From NCBI GenBank assembly GCA_905197665.1, contig CAJJZP010000004.1, positions 62,001 to 126,000 of the forward strand: a stretch of DNA of 64,000 bases, given 5' to 3'. Numbering within the stretch: the stretch's first letter is position 1; every line of letters starts with the position of its first letter. Source of the stretch: an uncultured Collinsella sp. Its GTDB lineage: Bacteria > Actinomycetota > Coriobacteriia > Coriobacteriales > Coriobacteriaceae. The notes under the pieces are model-generated. The model made no database searches and was not told where the DNA came from. It worked only from the letters and a program-made list of their open reading frames with translations. This document shows positions 1-8,236 of this stretch, in pieces. A program made the translations under genes and the position numbers.

Positions 1-60
1 TTGTTTATATTGCCCGAGCATCTGCGCTGGGCTTTAGGTCGAAACCGATAGGAGACACGT

Positions 61-867
61 ATGTCCGGACACTCTAAGTGGGCCACAACCAAGCATCGTA
101 AGGGCGCGCAGGACGCCAAGCGTTCCGCCCTCTTCTCCAAGCTCAGCCGCAACATCACTGTTGCTGCCCGTCTCGGCGGTGACCCGCTGCCCGAGAACAA
201 CGCCAGCCTCGCCGCTGCCGTTGCCAAGGCCAAGGCTCAGTCCATGCCTAAGGACAAGATCAAGTCCGCTATCGACAAGGCTTTTGGTTCGGGTGCTGAC
301 GCCGCCGTCTACGAGAACATCGTGTACGAGGGCTACGGTCCCGCCGGTGTCGCCGTCTACGTCGACTGCCTGACCGACAACCGCAACCGTACCGCCGCTG
401 ATGTCCGTTCCGCCTTCTCCCACGCTGGTGGCAACCTGGGCACCTCCGGCTCCGTCGCCTTCCAGTTTGAGCGCAAGGGCCAGATCGTCGTCGCCAAGGA
501 GATCCTGGATGAGAACGCCAAGAAGGAGACCATGATCGCCAATGGTGCTGCCGGTGACGAGGATGAGTTCATGATGGCTATCGCCGAGGCCGGTGGCGAG
601 GACTACGAGGATGCCGGCGAGGAGTGGATCGTCTGGACTGCTGCCAACGAGGTCATGGCTGTCTCCAAGGCGCTCGAGGAGCAGGGTGTCCAGGTCAAGG
701 GCTCCGAGACCACCATGGTCCCGACCACCCCGACCGAGGTTTCCGGCGCCGACGCCAAGAAGGTCCAGCGCCTCATCGACCGTCTTGAGGAGCTCGACGA
801 CGTCCAGGACGTCTACAGCACCATGGACATGACCGACGAGGTCATCGCTGCCCTCGAGGAGGAGTAG
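61..867 (+). CDS. yebC: YebC/PmpR-family transcriptional regulator / translation factor
   Basis: The protein of 268 residues opens with the family hallmark MSGHSKWATTKHRKG and continues with the usual KDKIKSAIDKAFG region and acidic C-terminus. It is slightly longer than most family members (about 240-250). YebC proteins are cytoplasmic; they have been described as DNA-binding regulators and more recently as factors that relieve ribosome stalling, and the sequence cannot separate these roles. The start at 61 is fixed by the N-terminal motif and by a GGAG ribosome-binding site in GATAGGAGACACGT just upstream. The gene stands alone and is followed by a strong hairpin terminator. Confidence 0.95.
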   Translation: MSGHSKWATTKHRKGAQDAKRSALFSKLSRNITVAARLGGDPLPENNASLAAAVAKAKAQSMPKDKIKSAIDKAFGSGADAAVYENIVYEGYGPAGVAVYVDCLTDNRNRTAADVRSAFSHAGGNLGTSGSVAFQFERKGQIVVAKEILDENAKKETMIANGAAGDEDEFMMAIAEAGGEDYEDAGEEWIVWTAANEVMAVSKALEEQGVQVKGSETTMVPTTPTEVSGADAKKVQRLIDRLEELDDVQDVYSTMDMTDEVIAALEEE

Positions 868-936
868 CGCCCGCGCGGGTTAAGCCGCGCATATCTGGGC
901 ATAATGAAGCGAGCATGCAAGCCTCGTGGAATAGAT

Positions 937-979
937 GAGCCGGATCCGCGTGCGTAGAGCACCGGACCCGGCTCTTTTA
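937..979 (+). terminator. Rho-independent terminator after yebC
   Basis: GAGCCGGATCCG pairs with CCGGACCCGGCTC across a short loop and is followed by TTTTAT. Confidence 0.8.
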
Positions 980-1033
980 TAATGATGCGAATCGTTTTGC
1001 ATTCTGTGGACCGAGACCCGAAAGGAGCGCCGC

Positions 1034-1579
1034 ATGCGCGTGCTCAAACGAGCCCTAGCAATCGTGTACCTTGCCGCCGCCATCGTGGCGCTGGGCACGC
1101 TTGTCTGCCAGTTCTGGGGACCGTATACGTATCGCTTTATGCTGCTGTTGCGTGACACCATGCCTCGCGTCGTCGTTACGGTGTGCGCCGCCATCGTGGC
1201 GCTTGGCGTACTGGTGAGCTTTTTCCGCCTGATGTTCGCCCGCCGCGAACCGTCCTGCGTGCACCCGGCAGGGGAGCGCAATATCGAGGTCACGCTCGCA
1301 GCGCTTTCCTCGTGCGCCCGTGCCGCGGCGGAGTGCGATGATCGCGTGATGGTTGAGCATGTCGAGGCACGCGTCCAAGGCTCCGACGATTCGCACGTCC
1401 GTTTTAAGGTCGAGGCTATCGCGCTTGACGATAAGGACGTGGCATCTCTGGCTACCGCGATGCAGCAGCGCATCGAGAAAGCCTGCGACACCATGCTCGG
1501 CACGCCGGGCACGACCGCGCGCGTTCGTTTTTTGCCGTCCAAGACTACCGTCCAGACCGTGGAGGTTTCCGGTGAGTGA
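1034..1579 (+). CDS. amaP: AmaP-like membrane anchor protein
   Basis: This 181-residue protein has two N-terminal membrane helices (about residues 8-28 and 42-65) and a soluble C-terminal domain, which is the layout of the alkaline shock response membrane anchor AmaP. AmaP-type proteins tether Asp23 to the membrane. The assignment rests on this architecture and on the operon: a DUF2273 gene overlaps its end by 8 bp and an Asp23 gene follows. An AAAGGAG ribosome-binding site precedes the ATG. Sequence similarity in the soluble part is weak by eye, so the exact family name is provisional. Confidence 0.72.
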   Translation: MRVLKRALAIVYLAAAIVALGTLVCQFWGPYTYRFMLLLRDTMPRVVVTVCAAIVALGVLVSFFRLMFARREPSCVHPAGERNIEVTLAALSSCARAAAECDDRVMVEHVEARVQGSDDSHVRFKVEAIALDDKDVASLATAMQQRIEKACDTMLGTPGTTARVRFLPSKTTVQTVEVSGE

Positions 1580-1949
1580 TACCAACCAAGACAAGACCGC
1601 CCGCACGCCGCGTCTGACGATCGATCAGAACGCTACGCCGGCAGGCGAGTCCGCCGACACCAAGCCCGAGGCCGGCGAGCAGCACGACAGTGCCGCCAAC
1701 GACTTTGACGAGGCCATGGGTCTCATCAAAGGTACGGGCGCTGCTATCTGGAGCTATGCCGTGCGCCACCCCAACACTACGCTCGGCGCCGTGGCAGGCT
1801 TTATCCTCGCCGTGCTGGTACTTACGTTGGGCCTGTGGGACACGCTTGTCATCGCATTCTTTGTGCTGATCGGCGCCGTGATCGGCCAGATTCGCGACGG
1901 CGAGAACGGTATCGTCAACTTCTTCGGTCGTCTGTTTAGCGGCCGCTGA
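1572..1949 (+). CDS. DUF2273 small membrane protein
   Basis: Starting at a GTG (VSDTNQDKTAR), this reading frame encodes 125 residues: a polar Asp/Glu/Ala-rich leader of about 60 residues, then two closely spaced hydrophobic helices (around TTLGAVAGFILAVLVLTLG and VIAFFVLIGAVIGQI) and a short RDGENGIVNFFGRLFSGR tail. The tail and helical hairpin are typical of the DUF2273 proteins that travel with Asp23 and AmaP. The start was chosen because GGAGG lies just upstream at 1561-1565 and the frame then overlaps amaP by 8 bp, implying coupled translation. An ATG much further upstream would lie deep inside amaP and is rejected. Confidence 0.8.
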   Translation: MSDTNQDKTARTPRLTIDQNATPAGESADTKPEAGEQHDSAANDFDEAMGLIKGTGAAIWSYAVRHPNTTLGAVAGFILAVLVLTLGLWDTLVIAFFVLIGAVIGQIRDGENGIVNFFGRLFSGR

Positions 1950-1993
1950 TACGTATTCGACTGTTGCATCCGCGGCAGGCATAAGGAGGAACC

Positions 1994-2518
1994 ATGGCTT
2001 TTAACACGAAGGTCGATGTGGCCGATACCGAGCTCGAGGCGAATGAGGCCGTCGTCGATGCCGGGGACGTGACGCTCGAGGACGAGGCGCTCGTCGAGGC
2101 CGAGTCCGATGCGGACGAGGACAACGAGGAGATGGACGAGGAGGCGGACGAGTCCGAGGACTCGCTGACCTATTCCAACGGCGTGATCGAGAAGATCGTC
2201 GCCATGGCCACCCGCGAGGTGCCGCACGTTCTGGGCATGAAGGGCAACCTCATGCACTTTGTGCAGGAGCAGTTTGGTGCCGAGAACCTGACCAAGGGCG
2301 TGACGGTCGAGGTCACCGACGACAACCGCGTGGTCGTCAACATCTCGGTCATCATCGAGTACGGCGCCTATGCGCCTGCGATCTTTGACGACGTTAAGGC
2401 GCGTGTCACCGAGCGTCTGGCCGCGATGACCGGCCTTGAGGTGGCGGGCGTCAACCTGCGCATCGAGGATGTCATCACCCCCGAGGAGTACGAGCACCGC
2501 ACCAGCCAGCACGAGTAA
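1994..2518 (+). CDS. Asp23/Gls24 family envelope stress response protein
   Basis: The 174-residue protein has an acidic, low-complexity N-terminal third (about residues 1-58, rich in Glu and Asp) followed by an Asp23 domain: YSNGVIEKIVAMATREVPHV at its start and the V-x-V-x-I-x-I-I-I-E-Y-G strand in the middle. Asp23 proteins coat the inner face of the membrane through AmaP and respond to envelope stress. An AAGGAGGAACC ribosome-binding site precedes the ATG. It is the last gene of the amaP-DUF2273-asp23 operon. The stop codon is followed at once by a 52-bp dispersed repeat and then a terminator. Confidence 0.9.
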   Translation: MAFNTKVDVADTELEANEAVVDAGDVTLEDEALVEAESDADEDNEEMDEEADESEDSLTYSNGVIEKIVAMATREVPHVLGMKGNLMHFVQEQFGAENLTKGVTVEVTDDNRVVVNISVIIEYGAYAPAIFDDVKARVTERLAAMTGLEVAGVNLRIEDVITPEEYEHRTSQHE

Positions 2519-2570
2519 CCTACCAAAAAGGGACAGGTTTGTTTTGGCAGGTTTTATCTGCGTAAACGTC
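2519..2570. repeat. 52-bp dispersed repeat, copy 1 (GGGACAGG core)
   Basis: Begins CCTACCAAAAAGGGACAGG and contains TTTTGGCAGG, so its ends pair as an inverted repeat. It matches 32792-32843 over the full 52 bp with only a few differences. Both copies start at the base after a stop codon. Confidence 0.85.
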
Positions 2571-2613
2571 AAACGGCCGGTCGCGCATGCAAAAGCGCGG
2601 CCGGCCGTTTTCT
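2571..2613 (+). terminator. Terminator after the asp23 gene
   Basis: AAACGGCCGG...CCGGCCGTTTTC with inner CGCGC/GCGCG pairing and a short T run. Confidence 0.8.
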
Positions 2614-2725
2614 ATATGCCCTCGATGCGGTCATACCGCTCGTCTAACTAAGGGTTGCAATCTTCGCGTTCCGCGTTACCCTAATGGGCGCATTGTTTCC
2701 AAATTGTTAACGAGGGGTTGCCGTA

Positions 2726-3748
2726 ATGGCCGACGAACACGAGACCGAAAGCAAGGCATGGGCGATTGAAGCCGCTGCGGCAGAGGCGGCGTCGCGTGCC
2801 GCCGAGGAGGTACATCGTCCTCCGGTGGTGCCGATGGAGCGCGTTGTCGGTCGCGAGGATATCGAACGTGGCGAGCGCGCCGGCCGCAAGCGCAGCCAGG
2901 AGCCAGGCTTTCCGCGCTTTTTTGCCGAGCTCAATCTGGGCCTGATTCTCACGGCGTTCGCCATCGTGGCCTTTAAAACCCCCAATCACTTTGCCTTCGG
3001 CGGCACCTCGGGCGTGTCGGTCATTCTTTCCACGCTGTTCCCGACCCTGCCCGTCGGCGTCTTTATGTGGATTATCAACGCGGTCCTGGTCGTTCTGGGC
3101 TTTATCTTTTTGGAGCGCAAGGCGATTCTGTGGAGCGTCTTCGCTTCGTTTGCGCTTTCGGCCTACGTCTCGCTGTTTGAGCTCTTCATTCCGACGGATG
3201 TTTCGATGACGGGTGATATGTGGCTCGACCTGTGCTTTGCCGTCATCTTGCCGGCGCTCGGCAGCGCTATTGTCTTTGATATCGGCGCCTCGACGGGTGG
3301 CACGGACATTCTTGCCATGATCCTCAAACGCCGCACCACGCTCGAGATTGGCCGCGCGCTGCTGCTGGTCGATATCGGCATCGTAACCATCGCGGCTTTC
3401 CTGTATGGCCCGCGCGTTGGCCTGTACTGCGTGCTTGGCCTGTTTGCCAAGACGCTCGTGGTCGATAAGGCTATCGAGAGCATTCACCTTCGTAAGGTCT
3501 GCACGATCATTTGCGCCGAACCGCGAAAAGTCGAGGAGTTTATTGTCAAGCATCTCAACCGCACGGCAACGATCAGCCGTGGCTACGGCGCCTTCTCGGG
3601 CAAGTGCGTCACGGTGATTATGAGCGTGCTGAGCCGTCGCGAGGCAGTGCAGCTGCGCCGCTATACCCGCGAGATTGACCCTGGCGCCTTCATCACCATC
3701 GTCGATAGCTCCGAGATCGTGGGCAAGGGCTTCCGCGGCACGAACTAG
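2726..3748 (+). CDS. YitT family membrane protein (DUF161/DUF2179)
   Basis: A polar N-terminal extension of about 65 residues is followed by five or six hydrophobic helices (from about residue 72 to 235; LGLILTAFAIVAFKTPNHF, GGTSGVSVILSTLFP, FDIGASTGGTDILAMIL) and a soluble C-terminal domain (VCTIICAEPRKVEEFIVKHL...GAFSGKCVTVIMSVLSRRE) that is the DUF2179 module. The GGTSGVS and GGTDI motifs are characteristic of YitT proteins. The function of the family is unknown. The start at 2726 follows a GAGGGG ribosome-binding site. The cytoplasmic N-terminal extension is longer than in most relatives. The gene has its own upstream gap and appears monocistronic. Confidence 0.88.
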   Translation: MADEHETESKAWAIEAAAAEAASRAAEEVHRPPVVPMERVVGREDIERGERAGRKRSQEPGFPRFFAELNLGLILTAFAIVAFKTPNHFAFGGTSGVSVILSTLFPTLPVGVFMWIINAVLVVLGFIFLERKAILWSVFASFALSAYVSLFELFIPTDVSMTGDMWLDLCFAVILPALGSAIVFDIGASTGGTDILAMILKRRTTLEIGRALLLVDIGIVTIAAFLYGPRVGLYCVLGLFAKTLVVDKAIESIHLRKVCTIICAEPRKVEEFIVKHLNRTATISRGYGAFSGKCVTVIMSVLSRREAVQLRRYTREIDPGAFITIVDSSEIVGKGFRGTN

Positions 3749-3898
3749 CGCGGACGCACCCTTCGAATCATTGAATAAAGCCGCCTACGTTGCAAATCGG
3801 CCATCTTGGAGTATTTGTCCCCACATTGGGCGATAATGTTGCCAAAGACATCGTTTGCGATCCAGGTGATTCGCTCTAGATACGAAGGGATGATTTCG

Positions 3899-5260
3899 AT
3901 GTTCTGTTCGCAGTGTGGCGCCCCCATGGGCGATAACGACAAGTTCTGTGGCGCGTGTGGCGCTCCTAATACCGGTGCTGCAACCTCTGCTCCTCAGGGG
4001 CAGTCTCAGCCTCAGCAGTTTGTTCCTCAGCCTAACGTGAACGTGCCCAAGGGCTGTGTAGCTCAGGCGTTTGAAGACATGACCAAGACGCCGGGCGTGC
4101 TGCAGCGCGTGTGCCAGATTGCCTTTTTGCCGGCGCTCATCTGTGTCGTGTCGGTGCTCGTGCTCTTCATTCCCGTTATCGGCGGTATCGCGGCTGCCTT
4201 CGGCTTTTTGGCTGCCTGTGTGGCAAGCGCGTGCGGTTCTGGCTTTGGCATCGAATGGGGTCGCGACCTGTCGCTCAAGGTCGATGACGGCATGGATCGT
4301 CCGTTGATGCGTTCCACGTCGTTTGGCCTTGGCGTCTTTTCGGGCGTTATTTCGAGCGTGCTCAAGGTTATCGCGGCTATTCCCGTTATTGGTGTAGCGC
4401 TTTCGCTGGTGGAGAGCGTGGTAATTGGTGCCGCGGGTGCGTACTCTTATTACGGCTCCTATGCGCTTGAGGCCGCTCTATTTGGCTCGCTGGGCCTGTT
4501 TGTTCTGGCTATGATTGCCACGGCGGTCCTGGGTGTCTTCTTTACTATGTTCGCCGACATCGCCGTGATGCACTTTGCGGTGACCGGTCGCGTCGAGAGC
4601 GCGTTTTCGCTCGATAAGGTCTGGGCGGCCTTTAAGAACAATAAGACCAAGCTGTTCTGCGCATCGTTCCTTCCCGAGTTTTTGACGGGTCTGGTCGCCA
4701 ACGTTATCACATGGATCCTGACGCTCGTCTTTGGCACCATTGCCTCTGTCGGTATGTATAGCTACTACTACCGTCCTACGGCTATTGAGGCGCTTGTTAC
4801 CGGCGGTGGCATTACGCTCGTATTGTTCTTGGTGCTGACGGCGTTTGTCACGGTATTCCTTACGGTCTTTGGCAACATGCTCAAGCATCGTGCCGTTGGC
4901 TATTGGGTGGCGCGCTACGCAAGCGAGTGGGCCGACGAGGACAAGGACGACGTCCTGACCTTTGTGCTGCCGTTTGAGAAGAAGTCTGCTCCTTCGGGTT
5001 ACAGCGCTCCGGATGCTTCGCCGGCACCTGCGCCCGAGCCCGAGCCCGCGCCCGAGTCTGTGCCTGAGCCTGCACCCGAGCCGGCGCCTGTGCCTGAGCC
5101 GGCACCCGCACCTGCGCCTGCAACGTCGCCCGCGCCGAGTTCTGCTCCCGAGCAGGAGTGCCCGCCTGTTGGCGAACCTGCTGAGCAGACTGCGCCGGCG
5201 TTGGGCGATAAGGGCGATCAGGCAGCGACCGATCAGCCCGAAGAAGACCAGGCCGAATAG
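3899..5260 (+). CDS. Zinc-ribbon protein with DUF4013-like membrane domain
   Basis: The N-terminus MFCSQCGAPMGDNDKFCGAC carries two CxxC pairs of a zinc-ribbon. After a Gln/Pro linker there is a large membrane region (about residues 70-335) with several hydrophobic helices, resembling DUF4013 proteins, and then a tail of about 100 residues made mainly of Pro-Ala-Glu repeats (PEPAPEPAP type). I chose the ATG at 3899 because GAAGGG lies at a normal distance and the zinc-ribbon then begins at residue 2; the frame is open further upstream. Function is unknown. It sits next to a second gene of the same zinc-ribbon plus membrane design. Confidence 0.75.
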   Translation: MFCSQCGAPMGDNDKFCGACGAPNTGAATSAPQGQSQPQQFVPQPNVNVPKGCVAQAFEDMTKTPGVLQRVCQIAFLPALICVVSVLVLFIPVIGGIAAAFGFLAACVASACGSGFGIEWGRDLSLKVDDGMDRPLMRSTSFGLGVFSGVISSVLKVIAAIPVIGVALSLVESVVIGAAGAYSYYGSYALEAALFGSLGLFVLAMIATAVLGVFFTMFADIAVMHFAVTGRVESAFSLDKVWAAFKNNKTKLFCASFLPEFLTGLVANVITWILTLVFGTIASVGMYSYYYRPTAIEALVTGGGITLVLFLVLTAFVTVFLTVFGNMLKHRAVGYWVARYASEWADEDKDDVLTFVLPFEKKSAPSGYSAPDASPAPAPEPEPAPESVPEPAPEPAPVPEPAPAPAPATSPAPSSAPEQECPPVGEPAEQTAPALGDKGDQAATDQPEEDQAE

Positions 5261-5429
5261 CTTGAGGGGGGCTGCGGTCCAGAGTGCCTAAGGCCATGGT
5301 CCGTTTTAGCCGATGCCGCCGGGTTGGTTGCCTTCATTTTGGTAATCGACCCGGCGTGATTGAAGGTATCCCGTTGGGATGCGGCATGTGAGACCAAAGA
5401 CGCATGTCGTCTTATGGGAAGGAGGATCT

Positions 5430-6011
5430 ATGTTTTGCGAAAATTGCGGAGCACCCGTTTTGGATGATGCAAAGTTTTGTCCTGCTTGCGGCGAGCCCGT
5501 CAACGCTACGTCGGCTGCCGCGTCTGAGCCTCAGCCGGTACAGATTCAGCCCGCCCCGGCACCTCAGCCTGCGCCTCAGGGCGCACCCACACCGCCACCC
5601 ATGCCCGGTGCGGTTGAGCTCGATCGTAACTTTGGCATGATACTGCTGCTCGCTATTGTCACGTGCGGCATCTACGGCATCTATGCGTACTACAAAATAT
5701 CTGAGGATGTCGCAACTATGTGCTCGGGCGACGGGGACGATATGCCCAACTACCTGATTGCAATCCTGCTGTCGTTCATTACCTGCGGCATCTATGGCCT
5801 GTGGTGGACATACCGTTTCGGCAATCGCATCCAGGCCAACGGTCCTCGCTATGGTCTTACCATTGCCGAGAGCGGCACGACGCTTCTGTTGTGGCAGCTG
5901 ATCGGCGCCTTGCTGTGCGGCATCGGACCGATTATTGGTTTCTATCTGATCGTCAAGAACGTCAACGCGATGGCGGCTGCCTACACTGCGCAGTTTACGG
6001 CACGTGCGTAG
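5430..6011 (+). CDS. Zinc-ribbon DUF4234 membrane protein
   Basis: The 193-residue protein starts with a zinc-ribbon (MFCENCGAPVLDDAKFCPAC), continues with a Pro/Ala/Gln linker, and ends with a DUF4234-type membrane domain: two similar blocks LLAIVTCGIYGIYAYYKIS and LLSFITCGIYGLWWTYRFG followed by a third helix. The repeated TCGIYG motif is typical of DUF4234. GGAAGGAGG just before the ATG at 5430 decides the start. It is in the same direction as the previous zinc-ribbon gene and its 3' end overlaps the DUF2752 gene. No function is established for this family. Confidence 0.82.
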   Translation: MFCENCGAPVLDDAKFCPACGEPVNATSAAASEPQPVQIQPAPAPQPAPQGAPTPPPMPGAVELDRNFGMILLLAIVTCGIYGIYAYYKISEDVATMCSGDGDDMPNYLIAILLSFITCGIYGLWWTYRFGNRIQANGPRYGLTIAESGTTLLLWQLIGALLCGIGPIIGFYLIVKNVNAMAAAYTAQFTARA

Positions 6012-6498
6012 CAACTCGGATTCACAAGCACGGTCCAAGACAAGGGGCGCGGCGGGGCTATTCCGCCGCGCCCTTTTGTTCGCCGCTATCTTGGCGCTGT
6101 CGTGCCTTGTGCTGTATGTGACGGGCATCGGCTGCCCGTTTAGGGCGCTTACGGGCATTCCGTGCCCGGGCTGCGGCATGACGCGCGCGTGGCTCGCGGC
6201 GTTTGGGCTCGATTGGCGTGCCGCGCTTGCGTATCATCCGCTGTTTTGGATGGTTCCCCCTATGTTTGCGCTGGCGTGCGCCAGGGACTATGTCACAACT
6301 TCGCGCACCCGAAAGACAATCGATGCGGCGCTGGTCGCAATATGCTTGCTGCTGGTTGCGGTGTGGGCAATCCGCCTGGTCAACCCCGCAGACGCCGGCC
6401 TGCTTTTTGGGGGCCATGTTCCTGTGGGGGTTCCTGCCGATATCATTTATCTCGAGCAGCCACGCTGGCTCATCATCCTTCGCTCTTACCTGTCGTGA
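6004..6498 (+). CDS. DUF2752 membrane protein
   Basis: The frame opens at a GTG that overlaps the end of the DUF4234 gene by 8 bp and encodes 164 residues with three hydrophobic helices. The diagnostic DUF2752 motif GIPCPGCGMTRAW is present near residue 53, preceded by a helix ending in GIGCPFRAL. DUF2752 proteins are uncharacterised and commonly sit beside DUF4234 or TM2 proteins, as here. The precise start is uncertain because there is no obvious ribosome-binding site other than translational coupling. Confidence 0.8.
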   Translation: MRSNSDSQARSKTRGAAGLFRRALLFAAILALSCLVLYVTGIGCPFRALTGIPCPGCGMTRAWLAAFGLDWRAALAYHPLFWMVPPMFALACARDYVTTSRTRKTIDAALVAICLLLVAVWAIRLVNPADAGLLFGGHVPVGVPADIIYLEQPRWLIILRSYLS

Positions 6499-6530
6499 CG
6501 GAGGATACGTTGGAAAAGCGGTCGACACAT

Positions 6531-6570
6531 AAGCGGGGGCGAACGTTGAGATAACGTTCGCCCCCGCTTT
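6531..6570. terminator. Shared terminator between convergent genes
   Basis: AAGCGGGGGCGAACGTT pairs with AACGTTCGCCCCCGCTTT. It lies between the + strand DUF2752 gene and the - strand amidohydrolase and could serve both. Confidence 0.8.
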
Positions 6571-6604
6571 GCTCTAGCCAGGTTGTTACGGGTGGGCGTG
6601 ACGG

Positions 6605-8068
6605 CTACTCGTCGCGTTTCTCCTCGTGGCGAGCAGCGGCACGGGCATCGTGAATGCCCTTGATGGCGGCATGGCGGGCGGTGCGGGCGTCGTGCACGGC
6701 GTCGCGGGCCTCGGCGGCCGTTGCCTTGGCAGAGCGCAGCTTGGCCGCCAGGTCGGGATTGGTCTCGGCAACTGCGGCGATCGTGGGGCCGTCGAGCTCT
6801 TCTTGCGTGGGCTCGGCCAAAAAGTCGATGGCATACTGAGCGGCTACCATGGAGCCCTTGGCGAGTACGCTCTCGTCGATCTTGTAGAAGCAGGAGTGCT
6901 GGGCATAGGTGGCGCCAATCTGGGGGTTGCGCGTGCCAACAAAGGCGAGCACGCCCGGCACACGGCGCAGGTACTCCGAGAAGTCCTCGCCCGAAAGCGT
7001 GCCGCGGTAATGGCCCTCGCCCGCGGGGCCCAGGCACTTGAGCACAGCTTGGCGGCAGCGCTCGCTCGAGGCGGCATCGTTTTCGACCTTGTAGTTGGCG
7101 ATGGTGTAGTCGGTGAGTTCGGCCTCGGCGCCCAGGGCCGCCGCAGTGTGCTCCACGATGCGGCGCATAAGCTCGGGCATCTCCTCATGCGTCTTGTCAC
7201 CATAGGTGCGCACCGTGCCGGCGAGGTATGCCGTGCCGGCGATAACGTTGCGCGCGGTGCCGCCGTGCAGTTCGCCGACGGTGATGACGGCGGGTTCGTA
7301 GGGGCTAATCTCGCGCGAGACGATGGTCTGCAGGGCGTTGACGATTTCGGCGGCAACCATAACGGCGTCGTGGCCGCGCTGGGGCATGGCGCCATGGCAC
7401 GAGGTGCCGCGGACGTCGATGCGGAACCAGTCGGTGTTTGCCATGCGCGGACCGGGCTCGCAGCTCACGGTGCCGGCATCGACCTCGCTCCAGATGTGCG
7501 CGGCATAGGCACCGTCGACGCCATCGAGTACGCCCGTGCCGATCATGAGCTTGGCACCCTGGCCGTTTTCCTCGCTGGGCTGGAAAACGATGCGAATCTC
7601 GCCGTGGATGTCATCGGTCATGTGGCGCAGAATCTGCAACGTGCCGAGCATCATGGCGATATGGCAGTCGTGGCCGCAGGCGTGCATGCAGCCCTCGTTG
7701 ACGCTGGCGAACTCCTCGCCGGTCTGCTCGGTGACGGGCAGGGCGTCGATGTCGGCGCGCAGCAGGATACGGCGGCGCGGCGTGCCGTCCTCGCGGTAGG
7801 CATCGGGCGCGGTGCCGCGGAGTGTCGCCACCAGGCCCGTCTTGAGTGGACGCTCGTAGGGGATATTCATGGCGTCGAGCTGGTTGGCGATGTCGGAAGT
7901 CGTGCGCTCCTCGGCAAGGCTCAGCTCCGGGTGCTTATGGAAGTGCCGGCGCTGCTTGATGATGTAGGGTTCAAACTCGGCGGCGATATCATGGATGGCC
8001 GCGGTGACGTCGTCTGCCGCGCGAACCTCGGTTGCCGCCATAATCTGCTGTGCCTTGGTCTTCGTCAT
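6605..8068 (-). CDS. M20 family amidohydrolase (amino-acid amide / hippurate hydrolase type)
   Basis: The 487-residue protein belongs to the M20D amidohydrolases, cytoplasmic metal enzymes that remove acyl groups from amino acids or peptides. Visible landmarks are RRHFHKHPELSLAEERT near the N-terminus, ACGHDCHIAMMLG (metal ligands), FQPSEENGQGA, and the dimerisation-domain stretch with GTVRTYG. The C-terminus has an unusual Ala/Arg/His-rich tail of about 60 residues beyond the normal end. The start MTKTKAQQIMAAT at 8068 has an AAGGAG site upstream; the frame is open further upstream but lacks support. It is transcribed divergently from the next gene. The natural substrate cannot be inferred. 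Confidence 0.9.
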   Translation of the reverse strand: MTKTKAQQIMAATEVRAADDVTAAIHDIAAEFEPYIIKQRRHFHKHPELSLAEERTTSDIANQLDAMNIPYERPLKTGLVATLRGTAPDAYREDGTPRRRILLRADIDALPVTEQTGEEFASVNEGCMHACGHDCHIAMMLGTLQILRHMTDDIHGEIRIVFQPSEENGQGAKLMIGTGVLDGVDGAYAAHIWSEVDAGTVSCEPGPRMANTDWFRIDVRGTSCHGAMPQRGHDAVMVAAEIVNALQTIVSREISPYEPAVITVGELHGGTARNVIAGTAYLAGTVRTYGDKTHEEMPELMRRIVEHTAAALGAEAELTDYTIANYKVENDAASSERCRQAVLKCLGPAGEGHYRGTLSGEDFSEYLRRVPGVLAFVGTRNPQIGATYAQHSCFYKIDESVLAKGSMVAAQYAIDFLAEPTQEELDGPTIAAVAETNPDLAAKLRSAKATAAEARDAVHDARTARHAAIKGIHDARAAARHEEKRDE

Positions 8069-8236
8069 GGTCGATTTGCTCCTTGCTGGCTCGATCGCAA
8101 AATCGTACAGGCTCTCTCCAGTATGCCACCTGCCGCTAGGGCTGGTAAAGTTGCCGTTTGCCGCTTGGGGTTTTGTTGCAAGGGCGGGGGAGTACACTCG
8201 GGGGTGTTGAATTACCTGCCAGAGATGGGGATGCTC

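Noticed and set aside
6626..8224. A possible 530-residue N-terminal extension of the YtcJ-like protein
   Set aside because: It lies antisense to the M20 gene and has no motifs; the amidohydrolase fold begins near 8237.
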